From Endocalyx cinctus (taxonomy: Eukaryota; Ascomycota; Sordariomycetes; Amphisphaeriales; Apiosporaceae): DNA of 64,000 bases. Below, piece after piece: positions 1-12,551 of this stretch. The stretch covers positions 246,066 through 310,065 of the forward strand of contig BCKC01000015.1 of the NCBI GenBank assembly GCA_001600455.1, given 5' to 3'. Below the pieces are notes generated by a model. The model was not told the DNA's origin. It saw only the letters and a program-made list of their open reading frames with translations, and did no database searches. The stretch's first letter is position 1. Each line of letters opens with the position of its first letter. The translations under genes and the position numbers were made by a program.

Positions 1-1
1 C

Positions 2-160
2 GGGACCTACTCGGGACAGTGGAACTGGGACGGCGGCGATCTTATCTTGACGTCGACGACCGTGGATGCCGTTATCGCCGCGGGGGTCGACACTACCTTC
101 ACTTTCGACTTTTATCCAAGGGTCTCGGGTAACTCGGTCAATTACACATTGACTGTATAA
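2..160 (+). CDS. 3' end of a gene for a probable secreted beta-sandwich protein (partial)
   Basis: One frame is open from the window edge to a TAA at 158-160 and gives 52 residues. They alternate hydrophobic and small polar residues (YSGQWNWDGGDLILTS, then TTFTFDFYPR and VNYTLTV), which suggests the last strands of an Ig-like or carbohydrate-binding beta-sandwich. Such domains often close secreted fungal glycoside hydrolases. This is a fold impression only: the catalytic part, if any, lies outside the window. The high GC of this segment contrasts with the AT-rich sequence that follows and supports coding. Confidence 0.5.
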   Translation, partial: GTYSGQWNWDGGDLILTSTTVDAVIAAGVDTTFTFDFYPRVSGNSVNYTLTV

Positions 161-2398
161 GAGAGGAGAGAAAAAAAGAAAGGAAATGATGATCGCCGAT
201 TGGGTCCTCGTTGGGAATTAAACAAGTACATAGTTATTTTTGGTTTACTCTACTCAGGTACATATATTTATTTTACGCATGCATATTTTTCGATTCTCCA
301 ATAACGTAGGATTCCCTTGCATTCAATAATTGGAGAGTTGAATATTTTGGGTTAGGAAATGATGGATTCAGCTCTTAATACGATAAAGCTGAGCAACGAT
401 GGGCTTATCAGGAATCCTACCGCGGACCCAACCGCGGACTCAACCGCGGTGTTAACTATGTCAAACACGTATACGTAACAAAGCGTAATAGCCATGCGAC
501 GACATTGTAACACGAATGCATCATTTCAAGAGATTGTCCGCATAAGAAGCGTGGGATGATATTGTATCGAGTATTCTGATTGGTGTATTTCGGACTGTAT
601 GAAGCAGGTGTCACACACGATATGCTGTGAAGTGATGGTTGTGGCTATGCTAAAATATTCATAATCCTCATTCTGTTATAGTTGAGAAGAAGAGAAAAAG
701 AAGCAAGAGAGGGGGAAAAAAATAGATGGTCGATGTCGGTTCGGTACATATGCCGATTTCTCAATGGTAAACAACGTTGGAACGTAGTATAATCACACCT
801 GACTTATACTAGAAATATTGATGGCTTACTATTATGGAGTAGTAATTCATCGTGAAAGCCGAATATATAAAATAGATAAAAATGAATGAATGAATACTGA
901 ACGATGTCGAGAAATGGTAAAACTGAAACAAAAATGCCTCGCATATTTCTATATGTACGTTGTTTGTTTGTATTGTAGATATGAATATGAATTATGAATA
1001 TTTACTCGGTACGCTTTGTTCAAAAGATACTTACGTTTATCGTAGACTACCTAGGTACCTAGGCATACCAAAGTAGATAATCTAAGTACGGAGCACATAC
1101 CGATTCTATCCATGACAGCATGGATGGATATCCAATGGATATAATCTCGGATGCTCGGTTGAAGGATCACCGGGTAAGCTAAAAAGCTTGTCTTTACTTT
1201 CTTTCTTTCTTTTTCCCTCTTTTCTTCTCTCTAACGTTTCTTTTGTCCTTTCTTTTTTTTGACCAGGACAGCAGGGGGTTTACTTCTATGGTTGGGTATA
1301 CTCGTGTAACTAGAAATCCGACTTATCCAAAAAGAACCAAGAGAATAGATGAATACGGAGCACATAATAATTTGAAACAAGGATTTTCCTTGAACTTCCG
1401 TATGATCATCGAGGAAAGAATCAAATTGTCCAATCATTAAACCTTTAAACGACCGAAATAGAGGGAATGGAGGGAATAGAGGAAAACAGAGAGATAAGAC
1501 TTTACGTATTTAAGTAATTTACAATGTATTGTTCCATGTAACCAACCGCTAAACTTATAACGGCTTAGGTCTATGAATAGACATGTGCCGCAAGATCGCT
1601 CACTTTTCAACTTGTAAGCCAAATCAGTCAAGCCAACATCAATTTTTTATGCTGTTGCTTCGTATTCGCATATTAATTTATTTTGCGTCTTTTTCTTTTT
1701 TTTTCTTTTCTTTTTTTATATGTCGGATGCTCAAAGACAAAATTAGAATAGAAGAATAAAACAAGTAGGTTAGATATATATACCATGTATTACTTAAAGT
1801 ATATATGTCTAAGGGAACGAATAGGTGAAATAAGATAAAATAGAATAAAAAAACGACAGAAAGAATAAACAGGTAAAACATGTATAATATATTGGGTATA
1901 TCTGAGGTTCTGTTTATCTTGGCCTCCCCATCCCGAGAATTTGGAAATAGTACATACAATGCCATGCAAAACTGTAGCGTAGTATACATATGGATACTTA
2001 AGTACACATACCGCACATACCGTCACCCCCCCAGCCCCCCTCGCCACCCCTGCTATCTCCCATGGGCTGATAGACAGGGCCTTTCCCGTGGGTGGGTTAT
2101 GATTCTATACTAGATGTTATCCGCGTACATGTTACTCTACCGCCCACGTTATTGCAGAATGCCAAGAAATAGATAAAGCCCCTTCTTCTTTCCCCCGACT
2201 TCCTTTTTTGTTCCTCGTCTTTACCGAAGCTAGAAGATATGAGACCTATAGTGTAGGTTTCTGCTAATTAGACACTCTTCTCTATCTTTGCTAGATATTT
2301 TCTTGCTTTTTCTTTTTTTTTTCTTCCCTTTTGTTACATATCGTTACATCAGTACTTTTCCTTCTTTTTCTTTTTTAAAAAAGAAGGAAAAACTTTCA
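161..2398. other. intergenic, no gene seen
   Basis: AT-rich spacer. It has a CCTAGGTA-type palindrome near 1050-1062, T-rich runs near 1190-1260 and 1685-1718, and C-rich patches near 2027-2050. The small open frames (65-112 codons) are low-complexity and overlap on both strands. Pyrimidine-rich sequence at 2290-2375 is the probable leader of the following transporter gene. Confidence 0.6.
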
Positions 2399-4489
2399 AT
2401 GGCGGTCTCTCAACCAGCACCGCTCGTCCTCGACGGCGGTGATCCGCGAAAGCAATCCGTCCAAGTGGAGAACTTACCAGAAAACGCCGAACGCGTCGTC
2501 AGCCCGGAAGAGTACATGTACTATGCCGCTATCACCCGCGCCGAGGAAGTCGAGGCCAACAAGGTTTTCTTGGCCGCCGCTAAGTCGAAACCGAGCTCGA
2601 CCCTCAAGAGCCGTCTCGCCATCGGTAGATTCACGAAGAAGGAGGAGAATCCCGAGGAGGAATTGTCCGAATCTTCGTCGTCACCGCCGGTAACGACGAC
2701 CGAGAAAACCGTCGTCCACCCTCCGACTCACCAAGGGGAAAACCACGCGGTCGACTCATCCGATCGTTATCGGGTCACCGAAACGGAAAGGAAGAATGCC
2801 AGCAGAGCGATCCGGACCGCTAGTTGGGGCGCTATCTTTTATCTCATCACCACCGATATCCTCGGTCCGTACAATGCACCGTAAGTTTATAGTATCCCGT
2901 CCGATCCCCTCTCCCGATCGTGGCTGATCTCTTTCACTCGTGCATACAGCTGGGCATTCGCTCAATTGGGCTACGGCCCGGGTATAGCTTTGTACACCGT
3001 CTTCGGCGCGACGTCGGCGTACTCGGGGTGGATCTTGTGGAAGATCTACCTGCAGATGGATTCTGATCGGTATCCCCTGCACGGTTACGGCGACTTCTTT
3101 TTCCGTCTGTACGGCCCCGTATCCCGACACTTCATTAACATCTTCCAATCCGTTCAGCTGCTCTTGACCGTGTCGGTTCTCATCCTCAGCAACGGCCAGA
3201 GTATCTCCCAGATCAGCCGTGGCTCTTCCGGCACCACCTGGGGAATTTGTTTCGTTGCTTGTCTGATTATCTTCATGGGCGCCGGAATCCTCGTCGGTCA
3301 GATTAGGACTCTAAAAAGGGTGGGATTGCTCGCAAACGCCGCCGTGTGGATTAATATCGTAGTCCTGCTTATTACGTACGTATCTCCTCTCCCCCTTTCT
3401 CCTCCTTTCCCAACTATCGTCGACCTTTCCCGCAGCAATGCAAATAACGAAGTACTATTTCTGACGTATCGGCGCGGCAAAACTTATAGTCTAGGAGCTG
3501 TCGGGTACGGACCCAACTACGCTGCCGTCGAGGCCAGTTATGGCTTTGCGCACGATAAACCGATCACCAAGTTTGCTGGAATGCCACCTTCAGGTTATGC
3601 GTCCGGTGGAGATGGCTTTGTCGGAGCTCTCAACGGTCTCAATAATGCCGTTTACGCTTACGGTGGAGCCCTATTATTTGCCGCTCTTTTGGCTGAGATG
3701 AGGTAAGCTGTCGTTATATTCATTTCGGATGCATTAGTTAGCAAGTTACCGAGGGAAGTACTAGATACTAATATTTCACGTCAATTAATTAGACACCCGC
3801 TCGACTTCTGGAAGAGTTTGGTAGCTGCCGAAATTTTTATCTACGTCGTGTATATTTTCTTTGGCGTCTTCATCTATTCCTTCCAAGGACAATATGCCTA
3901 CAACCCGGTCATCCAGGGCATTCCGAAGTACAGTATCCAGACGGCTGCCAACGTGCTGAGTATTATTACCGGGCTTATTGCCGCCGTCCTATACGGCAAC
4001 ATTGGTTTGAAGGTGGTCTACGTCGAAGTATTCCATGGACTGCTGAAATTCCCTCCTCTGACCGTCAAAAAAGGCAAGATCTGGTGGTCGGCGTTGATCC
4101 CGGTGTATTGGGCCATCGCGTTTGTCATTGCTTCCGCGGTTCCTCAATTTTCCTCCATTGTTGGATTAGTAGGAGCATTGTTCATTTTGTCGTTTACCTA
4201 TACCTTCCCGGCCATCCTAGCCGTTGGATTCTGGGTCCGCAAGGGTGCCATGGTGCCGGAAGAAGAACGATTTGACCCGGCCACGAACACCTACAATTAC
4301 GTAGATAGCGGTTTCAAACGCTGGTGGAGAGGCTTCATGAAGGCGCCCCTCTTCAACACTTGGAACATCATCTATTTCCTGGGTTCCTTAGCTACGACTG
4401 CCTTGGGCACTTACAGCAGCATCGAGAGTTTACGTGCCGCTTTCGCTAGCGGTGTTGCGACCAGCTTGACTTGCAAGCCTCCTCTTTGA
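2399..4489 (+). CDS. amino-acid transporter, AAAP (Aa_trans) family
   Basis: Predicted plasma-membrane or vacuolar amino-acid permease of about 623 residues. Four exons are inferred: 2399-2880, 2950-3375, 3436-3702 and 3793-4489. Phases agree at every junction. The start is the ATG after the pyrimidine-rich leader; a longer frame upstream is only poly-Phe/Leu. Residues 1-140 are hydrophilic, with a run of Glu and Ser. About ten hydrophobic segments follow, beginning at the stretch around WGAIFYLITTDILG. The family motif HPLDFWKS is restored exactly across the third splice, as is the segment around SDRYPLHGYGDFFFRLYG. The second intron (3376-3435) is 60 nt with no in-frame stop, so retention would add 20 residues. 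Substrate cannot be read from sequence; fungal relatives carry neutral and aromatic amino acids. Confidence 0.9.
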
Positions 4490-6025
4490 GCCTTGATCTT
4501 TGAGCACGGAAATATCAAGAAATTGGAGTATTGCACTAGGCTAATTATTTCCTCATAATCTTGTACTATCTATTAACATCTTATCATTTCATTTACGGTT
4601 GGAAACAGTATCCCACAAATACTTCAGTGTCTTGACCCGGGGTTGGTTTCTGTCTTAGTATTCCAAGACTTCTTCATAAGCGGCACACGATTTTAAAGGT
4701 AAACTTGGCAAAGCTCAATCAACTGTATTTAGGAAAACATCGTGAATGTGAATATATGAATATACGGATATGACATAAGACATCGATACCCTTTCCCAGA
4801 TCTATTTTACAAAGAATAACCCTTCCTAATCTCCCTAGCTCCCTGTATAAATAATCTTCATTGTTCAATAATTGGTTGATTCGTCACTTCTAGCAAAATA
4901 ATTCCCACGACTGGGAATTATTCAGTCAGTTTATGAGGTTCCACTTGTGACCATCTACGACTGTGTACTGTGTAATATAACACTAGACTCAGCTTGTCAA
5001 AGATAAACGAGAGTCAAGGGTTTATGTTACACATAAGAATGCTACTACTATTGGAGCTTACACAGTACATATCATTATAATAAAGCCACATAGTTATCAT
5101 TAACCAATGATTTCATTTTCAGCCTCAGTCAGCTTCGTCTTATAATCTATCAACAGTTAAGTCACATACTGATAAAAGAAGAATAACATTTGCTTCATTG
5201 GCAGTGCATCTCCTATGGTCTCGGCATCTTCTGGTGGTCTCCGATCTGTTCTGTGGATGTTTGCTCGCATCTTGTGCTATTCGTTATTATTAAAATACTA
5301 GAACACTCAACCAATATATTTTAACTGATTGCTCAATAACTATCAAGAGGACTTTAGAGGGAATGTAAAAAACAAATGAATAGAAATATTGATCTAAAAA
5401 GATTAAGCGATATTATTATGCCTCGTGCTACTTATGGTAATACGAATTCATTGTAATACAAATTCGTGGTTCACAATGTAATTGATAGTAACAAAATGGG
5501 GGCTACGTGCAAACAATGTAGAGCCAATGATATCAAATTACTAAATTCACTGTCCTATTATGTATCACATCATCGTAGATAACATTTGATTCACCAGTCA
5601 GGTGCATAGAATACCGGTAGAGCTTTTGATACAATGATATGGTTGGTTGGTTTCTTCAACTCACATTAAAATTAAAGGAAGCTATTCAACCAGGACTAAG
5701 TGAAGAAACTTACGGTTACTATTGTTCATACCCGATTCCCTATTAATTCAAGTGAATATCGTTTTCTTTCTCTTCCTCTTCTTCTATCCCCTCTTCTTCC
5801 CCTCTCTTCTGTCTCTATTTACCTTGATCTGATTCCTCTGCCTTGACATTGATAGAGAATAATCTTTCCAGTCATCCAAGCTACACATTCACAATTACCT
5901 ACAGCACAGGCTTAATCTTTATTCACTATAATCTTAATACCAAGCCATTGAGTCTCTTTATATTTTCCTCTATCTTATATTCAATTGAAACTATTCTTCA
6001 CATTGTATCATCACATAAATACCAG
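4490..6025. other. intergenic, no gene seen
   Basis: AT-rich spacer with no convincing coding frame. A pyrimidine-rich block at 5760-5815 (TTCTCTTCCTC-type) looks like the promoter or leader of the gene to the right. Confidence 0.5.
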
Positions 6026-6325
6026 GACATGTTCTCGGCGACATAGGCAAATGCCTAGTTGCTGAACTTCGACCTGGCAGTGTGGATACCCCTCAAATTC
6101 TTCCACCTGGAGTAGAGTTCCCTCATCCTGCTACTAAACTTACTATCACTCAACATATCCACCTCGACATCTCTGAACAACATTGGGTCTGGTTAATCAT
6201 TGGGACTTTTTATGACTCAGAAGATCAAGAGGTCTGTTCTATTGAGATCCTCCTTGGGTATCTCCCCGAAGACCAACACCCTGAAGAATCAGGTATTCAC
6301 AGCGCCGCTGTTAATCACGTAGCTG
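6026..6325 (+). CDS. candidate upstream exon of the 6633-7310 gene
   Basis: This frame has no stop and coding-like composition (VLGDIGKCLVAELRPG, later HIHLDISEQHWVWLIIG). It is bounded by an acceptor (ACCAG at 6021-6025) and a strong donor GTGAGT at 6326. Splicing 6325 to 6493 (intron 6326-6492, 167 nt) keeps phase and runs through WDFDVEAAFGYVDPL straight into the ATG at 6633 with no stop. The downstream protein is therefore probably longer at its N-terminus. No in-frame ATG lies in this exon, so a further 5' exon would be needed, and I could not find it. Alternatively, this is a relic exon or spliced leader. Confidence 0.4.
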
Positions 6326-6632
6326 GTGAGTCATATCAAGACTTCTTATTTGGTTATGACAAGCTTTGCTTCTTTCTATTTAAACTACCTCTATTACATC
6401 AAATCAATTCTGGATTTTAACTTACCCTTCTTCCTACCTCCTCGAAACCTATGCTTCCCGAACCGTTTGCTAACACGTTTACCTTTCCGAAGATCAGCAA
6501 GAATTATCGAGGACTACATCTCCCGCTATCTTTCCTATCCGACTGCGACCTTGGGATTTCGACGTTGAAGCCGCTTTTGGTTACGTTGATCCTTTATATA
6601 ATCCACCAACCAACTTCCCCCGGGAGCTATTA

Positions 6633-7310
6633 ATGGCCGAGAACCAAGACACGGGAGGCTGGAATTCACGTTTCGGTTGGGGTAGCGCGAATCAACCCGG
6701 TTCTTTCGGTGCTGCTGCTGGTGTTGCTCAAGGTTCTCAGCAATCCGGAATGGCGTATCCCTATCAGTATACTCCGCCCACGATGGGTATGGTCGGTCAC
6801 CCTGGACAAGGTCCATACTACGGTCAACAGCATCCTGTTCCTTTCTTCCCAGGCATCGGCCCTCGATTTCCTAACCCCCACCCTCAGGTTCAGCCTGACG
6901 CGATCGGCGCCCACTTCTACAACTCCACCGGCGGCACGGGCTGCGAACCTGGTTATAACTACCTGTTCCCGCAGGAACACACCAAGCTGCACGTCCTAAA
7001 GAGTCCCAACGTCCCTCCCTGGCAGGTCCCCAACGGCATGCGCCTCCATTACACCGGTTACCACGTCCCCGTCACTATGACCATCGGCGACTTGATGAAG
7101 AGTTGGGGCGCCACCAATCCTATCTCGAAGAAAAATAAGATCACCGAGTGCCACGAAGGTTTGAACGGCAAATGGTACAAGGGTGCCACGTTTTGCGGCG
7201 ATGACAAGAAAGATATGGCTCGAACCGTCAAGGAACTCGGTTGGGGTGCCGATCGCACCGGACGTACGGGCGAGAGACCCGTCGTCTGGCTCTGGGTCAC
7301 CAAGGACTAA
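6633..7310 (+). CDS. conserved fungal protein of unknown function, Gly/Gln/Pro-rich N-terminus
   Basis: 225 codons from ATG 6633 (A at -3) to TAA. Residues 1-95 are low-complexity and rich in Gly, Pro, Gln and Tyr (for example GHPGQGPYYGQQHPVPFF), probably disordered. Residues from about 100 to the end look like a compact domain: HKL-type strands, PWQVPNGMRLHYTGYHVP, GDLMKSWGA, then a basic segment and GERPVVWLWVTKD at the C-terminus. I do not recognise the family; the spacing resembles a small beta-grasp-type fold, but that is a guess. No signal peptide or membrane segment is seen. An upstream exon (6026-6325) and 6493-6632 may extend it in frame to about 370 residues. Confidence 0.7.
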   Translation: MAENQDTGGWNSRFGWGSANQPGSFGAAAGVAQGSQQSGMAYPYQYTPPTMGMVGHPGQGPYYGQQHPVPFFPGIGPRFPNPHPQVQPDAIGAHFYNSTGGTGCEPGYNYLFPQEHTKLHVLKSPNVPPWQVPNGMRLHYTGYHVPVTMTIGDLMKSWGATNPISKKNKITECHEGLNGKWYKGATFCGDDKKDMARTVKELGWGADRTGRTGERPVVWLWVTKD

Positions 7311-8123
7311 CAATAATTCAAGTTGGTCATATTGCATCGGAGTAATGTCATTTTGCCCATATTCTAAATGGGCACGCGACTGGCTGTAAAACGGCTTGTT
7401 TTTTCTTCTTTTTCCATCGAGGACATATATCAGCATGTTGAGACACGAGGCGGATTAGTTCTCGTGTATAGCGTATATGCTTTTCCGGCGATGTGTTGCT
7501 TTTCTTTCTTATCTATTTGTTTTAATATCTGAAGGGTTCACGTTGTTTCTGCGGTTTACTTTATATCTTCCTACATGCTAAGCTACATATGTAGATAGAT
7601 AAATAGTTTAAAGGAGTTATTGCCTAGGTAGTGACGAGTCAGCTTGGGGTTCCAAGTTGACAATACAATTATTTATTCCCTTAGAGCCTTTTTATCTCTC
7701 TTCCCTTCTCGATGTTCTCGAGACAAGATTCTAAATAGTAGATACAGGAAATGTTACACCGCCAATCTTGATTTGATTCTCGTATTTTGCTTGCTACTGC
7801 TATCTTAGATTGATAATTAGTAATTCTACCTTGATATGAAGCGATATCAGGCTTCTACAAGATAATTATGCTCTAGGGGTGATATAGGAGCCTTAAAACT
7901 CTGAACTATAGTAAGTAACTAGTGTAGATAGCTGTAGTTTAGTTACGGACGTCTACAATCACATTTACAGACCCTGTTAAGTTCTGGCCAGGTTTATTTT
8001 GTGTTGGATAATATAGAATAGAAAATCTTAACAAATTAAATTGAAAATATCCAGCGAAAAAATAATAGAATATCCTTTTTGATCTGCTTCTCATGCCACT
8101 GCTTTCTGCCATTCGCTACTTGT

Positions 8124-8164
<41 letters not shown>

Positions 8165-8295
8165 TTAAAAAACTTTCAAAAAGAAAGGAAGAGAGAGGCA
8201 GAGAGATAAAGAAGTCAATCAAACAACAGTGCAATAGTAGCAGGTACAAAATATGAATTTTACAGTGTACTGATGACTTCCTGTCCTCATTCCTA
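7311..8295. other. intergenic between convergent genes, with CT microsatellite
   Basis: AT-rich spacer between tail-to-tail genes. It holds a (CT)n tract followed by T and A runs at about 8128-8175, and a purine-rich stretch after that. No coding frame is convincing. Confidence 0.6.
8128..8165. repeat. (CT)n microsatellite
   Basis: About 13 tandem CT dinucleotides run into a T tract. A GA-rich stretch follows at 8176-8215, so the locus is nearly strand-symmetric. Confidence 0.9.
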
Positions 8296-9920
8296 TCAGA
8301 AACCTAGTATTGTATTTGCTATTTCTTTAGCTTTCTTCGCACCTACAGTGTCAGTATCTGATGAAACAAGTTTTTCCAAACCGAAGGCACGTAGTCCGTT
8401 ACTGTTGGCGCAAAACCGAAGGTACGTCTCTGTAGGCCTATTGATATGTTCCGACTCTCCCTTCCCACCGGGGAAATCTGGCCCTGGTGTACCTGCTAAG
8501 AACGCGTTTCTTTGACGTAGCACGTACTTCGCATTCTTCTCCGTCACAGGACAAGCTGCGATATAGAGAACACTCGAATCTCCTTTGCCTTGATGGATTT
8601 TGTCGACGGCGTGAATAGCTTGATGAAGCAAGTGAGTTTTTCATGCAATTTTAAACTTTTGTTTCTGGCGAGGAACTTACTATCACAATGCCATACCACG
8701 AGATCTCCCGGTTTCACGTCAGGCACATGAACCATGCTCTTTTCGAGTTGCAGGTGCGGATGTAGGACCTCGGTTGGTTCTAGCCCGTGACCGGGAATTG
8801 CTCCTTGTAGATCGGACGTCATTTCGTCACCTGCGAATACCCAGTTATCCGTGGCAAGATATTCATCTCGACTGAGACCGGAAGATTCATCCTTGAGGGG
8901 CCGAAAGAAAGGGCGGAGAAGTATATATACCGTGGCAAGCTGGATAAGGGGATTCACCATGAGCGTTCCCTCGAAAGGTTTTGTGTAGCTCATGCTCAAC
9001 CATCCCTGAAACATGCGAAACATGGAAGCCGCTCCAAGCCCCTGATAGTTGTCCATAACGGCGCTCACGCGTGCGCTCGCCTCCCAAGGATCGTACTCCT
9101 CCCACTTTCCGTCAAAAACCTTGTCGTACACTTTGCCGAGCCCGTACCCGTTGGGTTCCCACCGTTCGACGCTACCGCCGTCAACATGTGGACCGAGCGA
9201 AAATTTGACGTCGCCTGGCTGTCGAATGCGCAGTCTGTCGGCGTACGACATAGGCTGCGACAGTGAAATCGGAATCTCTGGGTTCGACAAGCGCCAGAAA
9301 TTCATTATAGACTCCTGAACTTTGAGAAGATTTGGGTGAACACGAGCTTTGATTTGTGGCGCCGACCAGTATAGTTCGTACACTTGGGGATCATCCTGGG
9401 GAAACGCTGGCCAAGACAGAGTCAGCGTATTTTTTTCTTCTTCTTTATTTTGCTCAGCACAGCTAGCAGGCATGTTTACCTGGTAGCTAATTTCGGTAAT
9501 AATTCAATATACTTTACCTTTAGTAGATGGATTTTGCCGGACATAATCCTCGATTTCGGTCTTGTAAGCCCTTGCTTCAGCTTCGGGGATCACGTTTCTG
9601 ATAACGGCTACCCCTCTCTTCTCAATATCACCTTTTGCGGACGAGAAACTTTCTTCAAAATTGTTAAAGTCGACGTTAGGGATGACTTTTGAACCTTCTC
9701 TCGCCACGATCTCGACCTCGCGTCGTAGTTCTGGAAGAAGTCTCTTCCAGCTAGCTACCACTTTATCTTCGTGACCCTCAACTAATGTTTTCTTGATTTC
9801 GAGAAACCTCTCGGGTAATGGTGGATGAACCAGTCCAGCGAGAGATGCGAATGAGTCGGAGATATCGCCTTCCCTTTTCGCTTTGGGCATGGGTTGATTT
9901 GTGGTCATTGAGGACATCAT
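8296..9920 (-). CDS. DUF1479 (YbiU-like) putative Fe(II)/2-oxoglutarate oxygenase
   Basis: Three exons on the minus strand: 9920-9518, 9406-8681 and 8618-8296, about 483 residues, the usual size for the family. Phases fit at both introns (111 and 62 nt). Diagnostic stretches are SKVIPNVDFNNFEES, KRGVAVIRNVIP, FPQDDPQVYELYWSAPQ and NAFLAGTPGPDFPGG. The likely iron ligands are His208 and Asp210 (PHVDGGSVERW) and a His near 379 (TIHAVDKIHQG), which is assembled only after the second splice. DUF1479 proteins are structurally related to 2OG oxygenases, but their substrates are mostly unknown. The gene is divergent from a Zn-cluster regulator, so the two may share a promoter. Confidence 0.9.
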
Positions 9921-10595
9921 TTTGGTGGTGTTGAAATGCAGATCACATATATGATAATATGATATATCTACGAAGAAGAAAGATAACTCAAGGTCAACTG
10001 ATCCAGAGAAGGTGTTACTTATATATTTTTATTTGTTTACTTATATCTACTTATTCATCTCTAGTGAGCAGATATGGAACAATCATGATGCTCCTAGGAC
10101 TCGGGTAGTTATCCTTAATGCTATAGCGTATGGTAACGTCGCCATAAAGATCGGAGAGTCGGCGTTCATTTTGTGACGAATATTCATATGTTTACCATAC
10201 CGATAGTGCTACTGACACGCAAAACATCACTCTTACGTGAATCGAGAGGCCAAACAACTCGGAGGTTCAAGGATATTCAAGTCCGGCATGCACAATGACT
10301 GGATGATCAGATTTCAGTTGTTATCGGAGTCTATCGGAACTACCTAATAAGGTTAGTCCGGAAATCTACGATTCCGCTTCCCCAAATCCTTACGTGCCCC
10401 ATATTCCCCATACATCTAACACCCCATAACTCCTTCGATAAAGACAAATATCGTAGGAATTCGCCTCTTTATATACTGAAAATGATTAATCGCTTTATTA
10501 ATTGATCTTAGTTTCTCCTAGTGACTTATGAATAGGTCGGAGACGACAGTTGTGGAAGGTAAACGTTACATTAATTCCGATTGTTTTCTGCCGCC
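9921..10595. promoter_or_regulatory. divergent promoter region between DUF1479 and Zn-cluster regulator genes
   Basis: A 675-bp spacer between the start codons of two divergent genes. It has AT-rich stretches (TATATATTTTTATTTG near 10020) but no unambiguous operator. A shared promoter is inferred from the arrangement alone. Confidence 0.4.
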
Positions 10596-12551
10596 ATGGT
10601 CAGATTTATAGAATCTGATACCTCGGGCCTCCCGCTGAAGCGCAAGCAGGTAGCCCAAGCTTGCGCTAAATGTCGGCGACGTAAAAAAAGATGTTCTCAT
10701 GCGGTTAATGCGACAGATGGCGAAGAGGAGTCCCAGCTATCAGTTTATACAGGGAAAGAACAGAATCAGAGATCGCCATCTAAACAACCCCGCAATGACA
10801 TTCGAAAAGATGCGCAGTCCCAGGGTGCAACCCAGAGGCGGAGCAAGTCGCAAAGCCCAGACCGACTTCGAGCGAGATTCGTCGGCGATTTAAGCCCCGA
10901 AGCTATTTTTATGGAGGCTACCAGTTTATGTTCTCGCCGTGACGCCTCGGCTCCCGGTGGCCTCGGTATTTGGCAATCGCACACGCACGCCCCTCCATTG
11001 CCGGGACCTCGTCGGGCCGTTCAAGAGATGCTGCGGTCGTACGCTTGGAATCACTGCCTCACTTGTTGCCCTCCAGAGGCAGACTTAGCCGTCCTGCGTC
11101 GAATTTATCTCGAGAAACTGGATCCAATCTTCCCCATCCTCGGCTGCGAGCTGATGAATACCCCCGAAGATGAAGTGTCCGGTATTGTACTGCAGCAAGC
11201 TGTGAGCCTCGCCGCCGCCGCCGATCCGCTTGCCACCCCGCACCTACGATTGAGCGAAGATGGCCCGCTGCTCTCGCGACATAAATTCTGCTCATTCTTA
11301 ACGCAGGCGATTCAGACGACCCTCGACGCCGGCCTGCTTACGGATCGGACGCTGCTGACTCGCATTTTAGCTACGCTATCCCTATACATACAACCGGGAA
11401 GCCCAGAAGAAGTCGACTTACCGTCCTTGCTCAACAGCCGCGCCGTCCATCAAATTTTTACCATGGGTCTTCATATGGTGACGGATGAGGGCAACGTAAA
11501 AAGCGAGGCGGCGCGGACTTTGTTCTGCTGTCTATGGGCACTAGACCGAACCAACAGTGCATTCTACGGACGCGCTTGCCTGATCCACGAGAGAGACGTC
11601 GGATGGGATTTGGAAGATAGTATTCGAAGACAACCGCCTCCGTTCCGCCTTCTTCTGACGATCATTGGTCTTTTGGATAAGGTCATCGCGCTTTATCGGC
11701 CTAGAATGAAACTTGAAAGCGCTGTAATGCTTGATTTGCCAATTTTTGAACAGATGGTCTTAGATGCAGGAGCATCTAGATTGCCGACCTTCTATCTAGG
11801 TACTCTTTCACCCCACCCCTTTATTCTTTCTCTTTTGGATTTGTCGTAGGAAGACATATTTACTAACCTCTGACCAGCTTCCTTAGAGATATTCTATCAT
11901 TCAGTAGCCATACTATCTAGCCAGAGCCCAACCAATGGTACTGTAAACCTACCAACTTCAGCCACGAATAATCGTCGGTCACTGTCTGCGGATCGTATCA
12001 CCTCTATCGTTGGCGAGGAGTATCTCAACCAACTATGCTACTTACCTATTATCCCGTACGGCGTATCCTTATCTCTCAGCGTGTCATACCGGAAAATGCG
12101 TCATAGCAAAATTCCTATGTTTAAGAACCGAGGTCAGCAGTCGTTTCGAAAAAACGCGAAGATCCTTAAATCTCTCGAAGATACGTTTTGGGCGGCCAAG
12201 ACCATGGTAATCATGGCTGAGAAAGTGCTCGCAGAAATGGATAGAGCCGCCGCGTCTCTAGTGGGAGCTCATGAGACAGGGGGAAGACCCACGGCGGCGG
12301 CGAACGCTGCTGCTACTGCGTTGCCAGCCGCGGAACAATCGGGTATCTCAAGTCAGCAGCTGGGATTCAGCGACATCGCTCAGGGCGATGCCGGGTCCGA
12401 TTGGTTTACATTCGAAGATCTTCCAGATCTCGACCTCTTTGGCCACTTTGACCCTACTTTTAACCTAGGAGCGGTTGATGCTGCGTTAGAGGGAAATCTT
12501 GACTTTGGAGCATCGTCGAATTGGTTTGATTGGCAACAAACCTGGGGATGA
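10596..12551 (+). CDS. fungal-specific transcription factor with incomplete Zn2Cys6 motif
   Basis: Two exons, 10596-11799 and 11878-12551, give about 625 residues. The start has an excellent context (GCCGCCATGG). A basic zinc-cluster half-site lies at residues 20-35 (ACAKCRRRKKRC; Cys23, Cys26, Cys33). The three further cysteines of a normal Zn2Cys6 cluster are absent. A Ser/Gln-rich linker follows, then a middle homology region of the fungal-TF type (helical; ARTLFCCLWALDRTNSAFYG; residues about 130-480). The acidic, aromatic C-terminus (DWFTFEDLPDLDLFGHFDP) resembles an activation domain. Exon 2 opens in phase after CTGACCAG. Divergent neighbour: the DUF1479 gene. Target genes cannot be deduced. 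Confidence 0.88.

Noticed and set aside
1231..2113. Several overlapping small open frames on both strands
   Set aside because: Low-complexity, mutually overlapping and without signal peptide, motif or splice structure.
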